Shown here piece after piece: positions 52,273 to 62,700 of a DNA stretch of 64,000 nt. A program made the position numbers and the translations under genes. This DNA is from Lanius collurio (Eukaryota > Chordata > Aves > Passeriformes > Laniidae): positions 12,766,716-12,830,715 of the forward strand of contig JACBWW010000004.1 of assembly GCA_020086605.1 (NCBI GenBank). Reading direction: 5' to 3'. A model generated the notes under the pieces. It was given only the letters and a program-made list of their open reading frames with translations. It did no database searches and was not told where the DNA came from. Every line of letters starts with the position of its first letter. Positions within the stretch are counted from its first letter, which is position 1.

Positions 52273-52970
52273 TGTGGTGAGTAGGCCCTGGCTGGCAGTA
52301 AGTACCCACACAGCTGTTTGCTCACTCATCTACAATGATAGGGAGAACATGGGAAGAACAATAGAATGTTCTCTGTGAAACCTCATGGGTAAAAATAAAG
52401 ACAGCAAAATCGTTTGCCATGTACTCTCACAGGCAAAACAAACTTGACTTGTGGAATTTAAATTAATTTATTGAAAATTAGCATAAAGATTCAATTTTTG
52501 AGTTGAGTGCTTGGAAACAAAACCCCCACAAACATTCAAAATGCCTTTCCTCCCCATTTTTCAAGCTCAGCCTCACTCCCAGGCTCACTTCACTCCAGAC
52601 ACCTCTCCTCCATTCACGTTGTTGCTGTGGGTTACACTCAGTCCCTCCAGTGCAGCAGCAAGTGGCACGGGGGTTGGGGACAGAACGCAGTGGTTTCTCT
52701 GCTGTTCTTAACCCTTTTCCTCTGGTCCTTCACCAGAGGGTCTGCCATGGGCTGCAGACCCTCCAGTACCTGTGCTGCCATGGAGCAACTCCCACTCACC
52801 TGACCTTGTTAGTCCCTTGTTCTCTCCTCTGTTCCCTTGTCTTCTGCCTGTCTGGCATTTCTGCCTTTTCCTAAACACACTTTCCCAGAGGTGCCACTAT
52901 GTCAACTCAGTGGCTCAGCAGTACCCTGAGGTAGGTCTGTTGGAGCCAGCAGTGCCAGAGAACAGAGAAG
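52273..52970 (-). mobile_element. Degenerate LTR, same family as 24252-25172
   Basis: In order, the + strand shows diverged versions of the same landmarks: TGTGGTGAGTAGGCCCTGGC, ACTTGACTTGTGGAATTTAA, GGGCTGCAGACCCTCC and CCCAGAGGTGCCACTATGTC. It is shorter and more diverged than the first copy, with deletions in its middle, so it is probably older or was partly deleted. The outer end is blurred and the right border is approximate. Orientation is antisense to KCNK10. No internal retroviral genes are present. Confidence 0.6.
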
Positions 52971-54957
52971 AACAAAAGATTGTTATATTGTTCTTAGGTG
53001 TTATGTCCAAGACAGTGATATTTAGAATACATTTAGCTTCAGTCTCACTTTGAACATGAAGGAGCTAGGACAACTTACGACAAAATCCACAGAGACTGTT
53101 ACAGGCAGCAGAGATGTTGGTGTGGCCAAATCACTGATGATCAAGAGGCTCTGTGAGCTAGTGCTGTGCCAGTCTTTCCATATAGCCTGTTGAGAAGGGC
53201 ATCACACCCTACTGAGGTATGTGCCAGGCTCTGGACCAGGACTGTCTCACAATTGGCTGAGCTGAAAGACAAGCAATGTTAACCTATGACTATCTGTACC
53301 ATCTACACTAGCTTTGCAAACATATTTTGCCTAAGGACATATCTAGTGTTTGTGAGCTGATATATGTAATATTCTGGTTTATGGCTTGAGTACAACGACT
53401 GTCATTCCTAGTGTTAAAATATTTTGGTCTGGAGTAAGTGATTTAGAAGACAAGCTGTTTAATTAGTGCACAGGCAGAGACAATCTGTTCTGAGAATAGC
53501 TGGCAGCATGGGGAAGGGCACAAAGAGTAGGTGAAGGGAACAAAAGAAATATTAAAGAAATGTGTTTTCTTTGAAATGTGTTTTTTCTGCTCCAAAATAC
53601 AGAACCTTTTGGAGAGATGAGGACAGCATTTTCCATGCAGGCATATTACACTATCTCTAAAAATATGCCATTGGTCATATAGCCAAAAAGGTAACCAGCT
53701 TGCCTGGAGCCTTGGGGATATTTGTCAGGAATTCAGAAAAGGAAAAGTTTGGAAGATGGAAAAACCATCTGAGCTCACTGTGAAGCAGCAAGTGTTCCAG
53801 TGCTATTTTTGGATTAGTACTACTGTATACTGGGGGAGTTTTTTATGAAATGAGAGGTGGCACTACAGAATCTTGGAAAAGGCTTATATGAAATATGCTG
53901 TTGTTGGAAATATATATGTTCCACATATTTAGCATTTAGTCTAGTGTGATAAATGACTGTAGCTTCTTTTGTTCCCATACTTAATGTCTCCTGCTCCCTA
54001 TTTATAGGAATATATATCAACCCTGTAGTCTCAGTTTGCAAACTTAAAAACACTGTTTGGTGCTTTTGTTGTCAACCATCAGGTCGGAAAAACTGTACCT
54101 CAGTTAATTCACCTGAAGAAAGCAGAAGACATAAAATAATCCACTACACTGGCTTTGATCTATTGGGCCAGAGAGACAAATAACAAAGTAAACCCAAGGT
54201 TTATTTTAACTCCTGAAGTGATTAGGTAAGACCAAAACTACTAAACCCCCTGTATATATAATAGAAAAAGGGGGAAAAACAAAGCTGCAGTTATTGATGG
54301 AAAAGATGGATAATACCTAAATTCCACTGATAAGGTTGTTTTCATTAGTCTGTTTGTTCTGACCCCTCTTGGCACTAGAGCAGATTGACATTAGGTTGTT
54401 TGAATTAATGTAAATAAGATGATATCAGTATTGTTGCCAGTTTAGCACTTAGCCACCTTAAGAATAAAATCAGCACTCTCATTGGAAAATGGAAATGACC
54501 CCGATGGGTGCAGAGAAAACTCTCAGTTCTTAGATTCCTTCTTTGATGCTTTCCACATTATTTCTAGGTGGATTTAAATTGGTCTCATTAGCAGGGACTA
54601 ATTTATTTATATTTGAAGAATGTCTTACAAATTACCTGCTTCATCATTGTGGAGAGAAATTGTTGGTAAACAAACTTTAAAAAAGTGGAAAATATCTCTT
54701 TTAAAGATGCTTTAACTTTACTCGAACAGCTATTAGATTAGCTACCTTTCTTGGAGGAAGGTGTTTGTTACTATTTTTTTTTTGACATCTATAGGAAGTT
54801 CTGTATTCATTCCACAAAATGGATTCAGATGTCTTAGCCTGGCAGAAGTTGCTCAGCTATTTGACAATGTTTGGCTCTATGCTGAAAATACTCTTTGAAA
54901 GATAAATTTGTATGAAATTATTCAGGCTTCTCAACCTTTAGTGTTATGTAGAGTGAT

Positions 54958-54986
54958 TATTTATTTATTTGTTTATTTATTTATTT
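54958..54986 (+). repeat. (TTTA)n simple repeat at the edge of the gap
   Basis: Six to seven TTTA units, with one GTTTA interruption, end 14 bases before the run of N. Confidence 0.85.
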
Positions 54987-54999
54987 TAATAATGACTTG

Positions 55000-55399
55000 N
55001 NNNNNNNNNNNNNNNNNNNNNNNNNNNNNNNNNNNNNNNNNNNNNNNNNNNNNNNNNNNNNNNNNNNNNNNNNNNNNNNNNNNNNNNNNNNNNNNNNNNN
55101 NNNNNNNNNNNNNNNNNNNNNNNNNNNNNNNNNNNNNNNNNNNNNNNNNNNNNNNNNNNNNNNNNNNNNNNNNNNNNNNNNNNNNNNNNNNNNNNNNNNN
55201 NNNNNNNNNNNNNNNNNNNNNNNNNNNNNNNNNNNNNNNNNNNNNNNNNNNNNNNNNNNNNNNNNNNNNNNNNNNNNNNNNNNNNNNNNNNNNNNNNNNN
55301 NNNNNNNNNNNNNNNNNNNNNNNNNNNNNNNNNNNNNNNNNNNNNNNNNNNNNNNNNNNNNNNNNNNNNNNNNNNNNNNNNNNNNNNNNNNNNNNNNNN
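55000..55399. other. Assembly gap (400 N)
   Basis: Exactly 400 unknown bases. A C-run and CCCCCACACCC-type low-complexity sequence lies on its right. The round size suggests an estimated or default gap length. It lies inside intron 4, so no known coding exon is lost. Confidence 0.98.
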
Positions 55400-55432
55400 C
55401 CCCCCCACACCCCCACACCCACCACACAAACA
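55400..55432 (+). repeat. C-rich/CA low-complexity tract beside the gap
   Basis: A run of seven C followed by ACACCCCCACACCCACCACAC. This probably belongs to a longer C-rich repeat that stopped the assembly. Confidence 0.8.
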
Positions 55433-56754
55433 AAAATTAAGTGTATGGATCATCTTAAACAGTATCAGAATTAAAAGTATCTATGAAACATGACATATTT
55501 ATGCTTCTACCTGGCTCTGAATGCATCCCAGATCAGAGGAGTACTTATCAACGGCCTGACACTGCATGTCTAAAAGAAATGCTCATATTTTTGGGGAAGC
55601 ACAGTATTGCTCACAAGCTGGTTAGATATTAACCAGTCAGGTAATATCCCTTCTGTATATTACAAAGATAACTTCTGAGATCTTATTTCCTGTCTAGGCA
55701 ATGCCTTAATCTGAAATGAGATCTCATTTCTGGGTTAAGGGAGATGCTTGATTTGGAAAACTAATTTGGAAATATGACTTACAGTGACCTCCACATTGCT
55801 TTTCCAGGATAAATAGAGAATTTATACTGCCACTGAAATTAATCCACAGTAAGATTTCTGGTAATTTACAGGTGTCTCATGAAACTTCATTGGATGCTGA
55901 GTTTATTCACAGCAGACAAAATCTGAAATAAATCTGCCAGAGTCAATTGTGTTAATCCAGGCTTGCATCAATATTAATAGAAACAAAATCTAAGTATATA
56001 TTAAATATATTGAGAGTTTACATGATTTAGGAGTGTAAAATGTTACAACTAAACTGGCTATATTTTTAGTCAGTTTATAGCAGCCAGTAACACATACTCT
56101 TTGTTCAAGAGCTTTCCAGTGTGGATTTACATAGGTAATTTTATCTCAGGCTTTTTGATATTTGACATTAATCCTTTATTTCTGGAGTAAACCAATAATG
56201 TAGCTTTCTGTTTTTGAAAAGAAGATTTAACCTTCATGTTTGTGAATGAAAGCTGGAAATCCTGAGTCTAGAAAAGCCAAAGCATGAATTATTTCTACAT
56301 AAAATTGCATCTTTTCAGTGGGGGGAAGAGGAGTTTATTTTCATTTTAATCTTAGTCCTGTTTGTTGAATGATTGGTGCTGGTGAGACAGTGTGGGTGTA
56401 CACACACATGTGGAGGTGTGAATGTGCACTTTTTCTTACACATTGAACCTGAACTGGAGTGTATTGGTACCTTTCAGGAATGTTTTTCCAGGTGGTGTTT
56501 GTGGTAGATTAGTCACTGCCTCATGCACGGAAAATGGGAATCATGATAATCTGGGGCCAGACATGGAGGTTTACTATTACTTGGGCAGGACTCTCACTGA
56601 CAGGGAGAGAGAGGGTTCTATTCCACCTAACAAACTCAAAAAGGCAGAAAGAGACATAGCAGGTGACACCAGCATAATCACCATGTCATTCACAAAGTAC
56701 ACAGCTCCAGAAATCCACTCAAACATTTTCTTTCCTGTTATTTTCTTTTTCTAG

Positions 56755-56941
56755 AAAAAGCAAGTGAGTCAAACAAAGATCCGGGTGATCTCCACCATTG
56801 TCTTCATCCTGGCAGGCTGCATTGTCTTTGTGACCATTCCTGCATTTATCTTCAAATACATTGAGGGATGGACAGCCTTGGAGTCCATCTACTTTGTCGT
56901 TGTTACGCTGACCACTGTTGGCTTCGGGGACTTTGTAGCAG
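56755..56941 (+). CDS. KCNK10: KCNK10 coding exon 5 (M3 and pore loop 2)
   Basis: The acceptor is a pyrimidine-rich TTTTCTTTTTCTAG and the donor is GCAG followed by GTGAGC. The 187-base exon encodes residues 221-282 plus the first base of Gly283: the linker [12 protein letters not shown]3 ([21 protein letters not shown]), the M3-P2 turn [11 protein letters not shown], pore helix 2 and the second filter TTVGFGD. The Phe in GFG is the normal residue of the second K2P filter. Phe251 sits where human TREK-2 has Val, a conservative change inside M3. A second AG six bases into the exon could, if used, remove Lys221-Lys222, but nothing shows that it is used. Confidence 0.97.
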
Positions 56942-59900
56942 GTGAGCAGCTTTGAGCCAAGGTGCGCAAGGGCCTTGGCTCTTAGAATTTGTTTTCTGTG
57001 GTAGAGAGGAGGCTCTTCACAATGTGTTATATGCCAGTGAAATGATGCCAGGTGTTTCTGTTGGGATTAGTGTCCAGTAGGACACCAGGTTGATTTAAGG
57101 TCCAGGTGCCTTGCCATTTGTAGATTGCAAGCCTTCAGCAGCGTAAATAACGGGAGCCTGCAAAGTCCTGATTATCCTTTATTGTGCAATGAATTATGCA
57201 AAAGTCAAATTACTCTCCCATTGAATTAAATATTTGTTTTAGTCCATCAGTGCTCAATCTGAGGCTGAGTGCAGAAGCAAGTAGCCCAAATGATGAATGG
57301 AGGACTCAGCTGTAGGTCTGTGGAATTCTCTGGTCAGATACAGTAGTGAGCTGCTACTACAGGAGCTGCAGCATTTCAGAACCTGCATTTTGTTTCCTAA
57401 CCTTGGCAGAAATTTTGACATTGCAGTTGCCCTGTTAAGGAAAACTCTTGTAGGAGAGAAGGACTAATGGGGTATGTATTTCAGTGCTTGGAGGAGACTC
57501 TCTAAGATTAATACAGTACCAGCAAGAGCTGTAAATATCTACCTATGTACAGTGTCCAAAGAGGGAGTTGAGATAGTTGGCTGGAGAGATGAGAGATACT
57601 TTTTTATCCATACAACTGCTTCGATAACAAAAATGTAGTTAAAATATATAGAATTTTTCCATCAGTGCACCACCTCTACTCCTCATTCCTGTTAGTGGTC
57701 CTAATTAAATGCATTAAGTTGCCTGTGTTAAAAACAGTCATATTGTGCTTCTTAGTCCCTATAAAAAGAATGAGTTAAAAACATCAAATAAAACTATGAA
57801 ATTTTCTTTGCTGAAGTACTGTAGACAAGTCTTTTTGTAGAGAAGACTCTAATCCTCCTTTTTTATGATGTACTGGCATAGAAGACATGAATTATTGAGA
57901 AAAAAAAGTCACTGAACAAAGAAAGATCCAGATATGAAAAAAAAATAGTTTTACGAGCATTCAGTTACAAAAGTGACTGTGTGAGCTTTGTCTTTTTTAA
58001 CCACTTATACATGTAGAGGAACACTCTACTGATATTCTTTGGGGTATCACAGTAAGAAATAAAAATGTTTTAAAATATTTTTCTTAGTAATACCACACTT
58101 CAGTATTGTCTAATAATAAAATAGTAAAAAAGCTCTGAATATTAAATTGTTCTATATGCACATGATTAGGAGAAAATAATCCACAGCTGGGTGGCTACTA
58201 ACAAGTAGGATTTTTCAAAAATCAAATGGAAGACCCTGAATAAGAATACTTCAGAGGCATTTTCATGATAAGAGTTTAAGGTGGGTGATCACCAGGAGAT
58301 TTGGGCTGTATTGCTGGTATTGAGAGAGATTTTCTGCCCCTTTTATTTTCTGTCACTTTAATCTCTCAGTATCTCTGTTCCTTCAACATAAAATAAAAAA
58401 TACTACAGCCTAATGGGTAAAACAGCATCAATGGAGCTACGCTGGCTTATTTCACCTAGAACAAATCCCAGCTCTTGGGAAACTGGGAGGTTTTTGTACT
58501 ACTGTTGGAAATAAAATTGTGCATGGAGCCTGAAAAAACAGAGTATCTGATAGGCTGAGAAAAGTGGTCTTATACTTTCTCAGTCACCTGATTACTCTGC
58601 AAGATAGATCTAGACAATCTGTTTCCTAGTGAGCTTCCTCAGGGACACATATGATCAGGAGAGGCTTCTTGTGCCATAGCAACAGCAGTCCCTGCCTCCC
58701 ATTGTTTCAGACTCTTAAAGACTGGAAAAAAAGAGTGTGATTCATGCAGTCTATGGGGAGAGATTAACATCAAAACCAATATTTGGGTCCCTGCCAATTC
58801 TCAAATGTCTGACCTTCCATGGGGGCGTTCAAACACTGTAACTACACTCATATTGAGTAGTGATAAAATTAAAGAGTTGTAGAAAAACAAAGGCAAAAAT
58901 GCTGAACTGTATTGTGGTTCTAACGGGAGGAAACCCTAAAATCTCTCTTCAGTCATACAAAGGTATAGGTGCTTAGCTCTTGTCTAACCAAGGCTGGAGT
59001 CCAGGAAATACGCAGATCTCTGCCTGAGTCTCCTGGCAGGCTTGCTCTTCAGGCAGGGATTTACACAGGTACCACCAAGGTGGTGTTCACCTGCACTGAG
59101 GGGTATGGCAATGCCTGTGGGGCTCTGCAGACTCTTTGCTGCTCACTCTCTTCCGCTCAGGGCTGTGCCTGCCTCTCACTGGCTCCTGCAGTGCATGTAG
59201 CATTGTGATGGGACTGAGAGTCTCAAAAGTGAGGTTGTGGTTGCTTTCTTTTTTAAAAAAATGCTGTATTTTACTCTGTAGTAGGCAGCAGTCTGGCTGC
59301 TACAGCACTTATCTGGGGCTTTTCGTAGTCCAGTAGGTTGCCAAATGTCTCACGTTCTTGTTTTGCCAGCTCAGCCTGAGACTTGCGTGAAGACCGATGT
59401 AGGATATTTGTTGTTTGGTTTGATCCATATCTCCTATGAAGTCACTGGCCAGAGAAGGTGTCCCTCTGAATGATATCCAAGCAGACTGTATAGCCTTATT
59501 TTCAGGGCTAATGCATGGTTGGCTTCCAGTCAGACAAGTTGATTTCGAAGACCAAACAATGTTTCTTTTCTGCACATGGGTCTCTCAATCCTGTAGCTAA
59601 AATCAAATAAATCTGGAAACTCTCTAACCTCATGGGGTTGATCTGTAAATTTTCTCATCTATGAGGCTGCAGGCAGTTCATAATATGGAAGATTAGTGGT
59701 ATTAAACTTTTTTCTTGGATGTGTTTGTGCTGTTGCAAGTACTGTCAAAGTAGAATTTCAGAGTTGGTTCAGGGTACAAGCAGTACAAAGGAAAGTGTTT
59801 ACTGGGTGCTCTCGCAGGTGACATAGCAACAGAACAAGTAATTTTGAAGAGTTTTAAATTAAAACAGATGGGGTTTTAATCAAAAAGGGTATCAGATGGG

Positions 59901-60055
59901 GTTGCTCCCATCTGACAGGCTTCTTGTCTTATTATAAGAACTACAGTGCTGTTGACGAGTTAAGAAATACTTTTAAGCATTTCTCAGAATTGCAGATATT
60001 TTGTAATAATTTTGGCACCTCATGATTTTTAAGCATAAGTATATGCTTATTTCAG
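56942..60055 (+). other. KCNK10: KCNK10 intron 5
   Basis: A 3.1 kb intron, AT-rich, with no named feature recognised. Confidence 0.8.
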
Positions 60056-60198
60056 GAGGAAATGCTGACATCAAATACATGGAGTGGTATAAACCCTTAG
60101 TGTGGTTCTGGATCCTTGTTGGCCTTGCCTACTTTGCTGCCGTCCTGAGTATGATTGGAGACTGGTTAAGAGTCCTGTCCAAGAAGACACAAGAAGAG
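60056..60198 (+). CDS. KCNK10: KCNK10 coding exon 6 (M4 and proximal C-tail)
   Basis: The acceptor is GCTTATTTCAG and the donor is AGAG followed by GTATGA. The 143-base exon completes Gly283 and encodes residues 284-330: the short extracellular loop [14 protein letters not shown]4 ([21 protein letters not shown]), then [14 protein letters not shown]4 and the first charged turn after it form the gating core that couples lipids, stretch and intracellular pH to the filter (family knowledge). Glu330 matches the glutamate that acts as the internal acid sensor in TREK-1. Gln328 (CAA, 60190-60192) replaces a lysine that belongs to the phospholipid-binding basic cluster in mammals. Confidence 0.97.
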
Positions 60199-62088
60199 GT
60201 ATGATTAGTAATTTTTCAGTGGTTTGCCATTTTACAAGAGAGATTTAAGTGCCTGATTCCTGCTTGTCTAAATAAGGGTGCTGCTCTGCAGGACCAATGC
60301 TCAATATTCCCCATGGTTTACTGCACTGTCTACCTCTGGTATACAGTAAGCTCTGATCTTTAGCTCCTTCACAAAGGAAGGGACAAAAGCAACTGCAGCA
60401 ACCAAGGTTGTTATACCTCTATCAGTACTCAAAAATACATAGAACACATCAGTGGGATTGCAATTATGGAATGAGACACCAGCCTTTACTCTGAAACTAG
60501 CTTTGAAATTGTACTAAAAATTTCAGTGTTCCCTTCTTAAAAATTAGGAGATTTTCCTGTCTTTTCCTATGCCAGGGAATATGGTTCTGAATATAAGTTT
60601 AGATTCAGGCCCCTTACTGTGTACTCTGTTTTTAAAAATTGAAGAAACTGAGTAATCAGCATCAAGGACAGCATGACTAAATTCGCTCAGAACATGCCCT
60701 CCACGATTCAAAGAGGATACTGCTAATGCTTCACTCAAGTAATTGTGGAAAATAGAAGGGCAATTGCCATGACTCTAGAGCTGAAGCCTGTGGTGGAGGA
60801 TGTTAGTAATGTAATTTCAAAATTTAAGGCAATCTCTGCATTACTAGCAAAGCTTATCTGCCAGGGTTAACCAAAGAGCAGGCAAAGTTTGCCAGGAAGT
60901 AGTGCTGTTTCTGATATTTGTGGGCATCTACAGCACCCAAGGCCTGGTGCATCCCTACGCATCTCAATTAATAAAGGGGACTGCAGAGGGTTTGGCTGTT
61001 GTGTTTGATCATCATCAGGCACCTAGAGCTGGGAATCTGATCTCCCACAGGGATGCAAGATGCCTTCTGCCACAGTGCTAAATGGACACCTGTGCATCTG
61101 GCCTGCAGGAATAAAGATAACTCCTTATGGGTTATTGGATGCAAAAACTTGAGTTCAGGCTGCAGCAGCACAAACCATTGACTGTGGTGGGCTCCTGCAG
61201 ACACTGTACTCCTGAATCTGTTCTCCTTCAGCTCAAGTTTGAAAAAAGTCTGTTTTAACTACAATATTGCTTGGTCATTTATCTTGATATTTCTCATTTT
61301 GGAAAGCATATATATTCAATACAGCTGCCTCTTGGTGCTTTATTCTTAGCCATTTTTCCAGCCTCCAGTGCAAAGGAGTAAAACAGAGAAAGACAGTAGG
61401 ACATTCAAGGATATGCCCATAGTGCCTACACAGAATGTGTGTTGAAAACTCCTCCAAATGGCTTGAGAGTGTGGTATTTGGACAGCTGTGGAATGGAAAC
61501 CTCCATTAAAGACAGCTACATTTGTCCCTGAGAATGAACCCTAGACTGGAGGAGTCAGAGGACTACTTGAAATTGTCTAAAGCATATTTAACATTAACTG
61601 CTCTGTGACTCCGTGGCCCTGAACAGAACCTTCAATGGGACTAAACAGCTGCATCCATGAGCAGCAAGGAAAAACACGTTACTGTACTGCTGCACTGGTT
61701 TTTGTGCTGTTCCAAAGCATATTGGTTTAGCTGTATGTGATTAACCTTGCCTACTCTTGACCATCTACTGCTGACATATGAGTCAGGAATTTTGTTCTTA
61801 ATCAAGGATGGATTAGCATGAACATGTCCCATCATGTAACACAGCTATAAATTGTGTGGGGTGGTAAAGTGACACAGGCAGATGAGTTCTATGTCACGTA
61901 AGCTCGGTTGGTATGTTTAGATTTTGCTCAGTGTAACCACTTGGCTACTGAATTTTGCATCCAGATGGATGCAGTGGAGATGGGATCACTCCCCAGTTTC
62001 ATGCCAGAGAAGAAACTGCTTGTGCTGCAGGAAAGATTTTGTTTTTTTTTTTTTTTTTAATTAATTTCTCTTTCTTCATTTTGTAAAG
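60199..62088 (+). other. KCNK10: KCNK10 intron 6
   Basis: A 1.9 kb intron. Its last 50 bases hold a 17-T run (62042-62058) and a further pyrimidine stretch before the acceptor. Nothing else was recognised. Confidence 0.8.
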
Positions 62089-62700
62089 GTTGGAGAAATA
62101 AAAGCTCATGCAGCAGAGTGGAAAGCAAATGTGACAGCTGAGTTCAGAGAGACGCGGAGGCGGCTCAGCGTGGAGATCCACGACAAACTCCAACGAGCAG
62201 CCACCATCCGGAGCATGGAGCGCCGGCGCCTGGGCCTGGACCAGAGAGCCCACTCCTTAGACATGCTCTCTCCAGAGAAGCGCTCTGTCTTTGCTACCTT
62301 GGAAACAGGACGCTTCAAGGCCTCCTCTCAGGAAAGCATCAACAACAGGCCTAACAACCTGCGCCTTAAAGGGTCAGATAAGCTCAACAAGCACGGGCAG
62401 GGGGCATCCGAGGACAACATCATTAACAAGTTTGGATCATCCGCTAAGATGACCAAAAGGAAAAACAAAGACCTCAAAAAGACCATGCCTGAGGATATGC
62501 ATAAAATTTATGAGACCTTCAGAAACTATTCCTTGGATGAAGAAAAAAAGGAAGAGGAGACAGAGAAGATGTGTAATTCCAAGAACTCTTCTAGCACTTC
62601 AGTCCTTACCAAGTGCATCCAGCAGCACTCAGACCTGGAAAATGGAGTGATTCCCAATGAAGCCAAAGAAAGGGAGCATAAAAACAAAGTGTTACTTTAA
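62089..62700 (+). CDS. KCNK10: KCNK10 coding exon 7 (cytoplasmic C-terminus and stop)
   Basis: The acceptor is TTTTGTAAAG, downstream of a 17-T tract. The 612-base exon encodes residues 331-533 and ends with TAA at 62698-62700. It begins [19 protein letters not shown], a segment involved in lipid, G-protein and scaffold control in TREK channels. RRRLSVEI follows, where Ser357 sits in the PKA-type site that matches the known inhibitory phosphoserine of TREK-1. The distal tail is TREK-2 specific: a basic [10 protein letters not shown] stretch, [29 protein letters not shown], a Lys-rich [10 protein letters not shown], and an acidic [11 protein letters not shown] run. It ends REHKNKVLL, a few residues short of the mammalian end as I remember it. 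Conservation through the tail shows it is under constraint. Confidence 0.97.
   Translation, partial: VGEIKAHAAEWKANVTAEFRETRRRLSVEIHDKLQRAATIRSMERRRLGLDQRAHSLDMLSPEKRSVFATLETGRFKASSQESINNRPNNLRLKGSDKLNKHGQGASEDNIINKFGSSAKMTKRKNKDLKKTMPEDMHKIYETFRNYSLDEEKKEEETEKMCNSKNSSSTSVLTKCIQQHSDLENGVIPNEAKEREHKNKVLL

Larger units (their letters stand above)
45441..56754 (+). other. KCNK10: KCNK10 intron 4
   Basis: An 11.3 kb intron holding a CR1 3' tail (46833-46908), a 17-T run (51519-51535), an old LTR (52273 to about 52970) and a 400-base assembly gap (55000-55399). No coding exon was found in it. Confidence 0.8.
10480..62700 (+). other. KCNK10: KCNK10 gene, coding span (TREK-2 two-pore potassium channel)
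   Basis: Seven exons (10480-10531, 33279-33607, 42767-42884, 45280-45440, 56755-56941, 60056-60198, 62089-62700) join in phase into a 533-residue K2P channel. Each internal border has GT or AG, and the split codons (Val18, Gly167, Gly283) are restored exactly. Layout of the protein: cytoplasmic N-terminus 1-68, M1 about 69-89, extracellular cap about 92-150, pore loop 1 about 155-173, M2 about 179-204, M3 about 228-252, pore loop 2 about 264-282, M4 about 297-323, C-tail 324-533. TREK-2 is chosen over TREK-1 because of the long C-tail ([30 protein letters not shown]) and the MKFPIETP N-terminus; TREK-1 has a much shorter tail. As a dimer in the plasma membrane it carries background K+ current gated by stretch, arachidonic acid, heat, intracellular acid and G-protein signals (family knowledge). 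Introns are 22.7, 9.2, 2.4, 11.3, 3.1 and 1.9 kb. Confidence 0.97.

Noticed and set aside
54908..55474. Long frames across the assembly gap
   Set aside because: They consist almost entirely of unknown residues from N bases.
56422..56754. Open frame ending exactly at the exon 5 acceptor, considered as an extra exon
   Set aside because: The frame stops at the TAG of the acceptor itself. A possible acceptor at about 56491 would bring a stop within seven codons in the phase left by exon 4, so it cannot be a normal coding exon.
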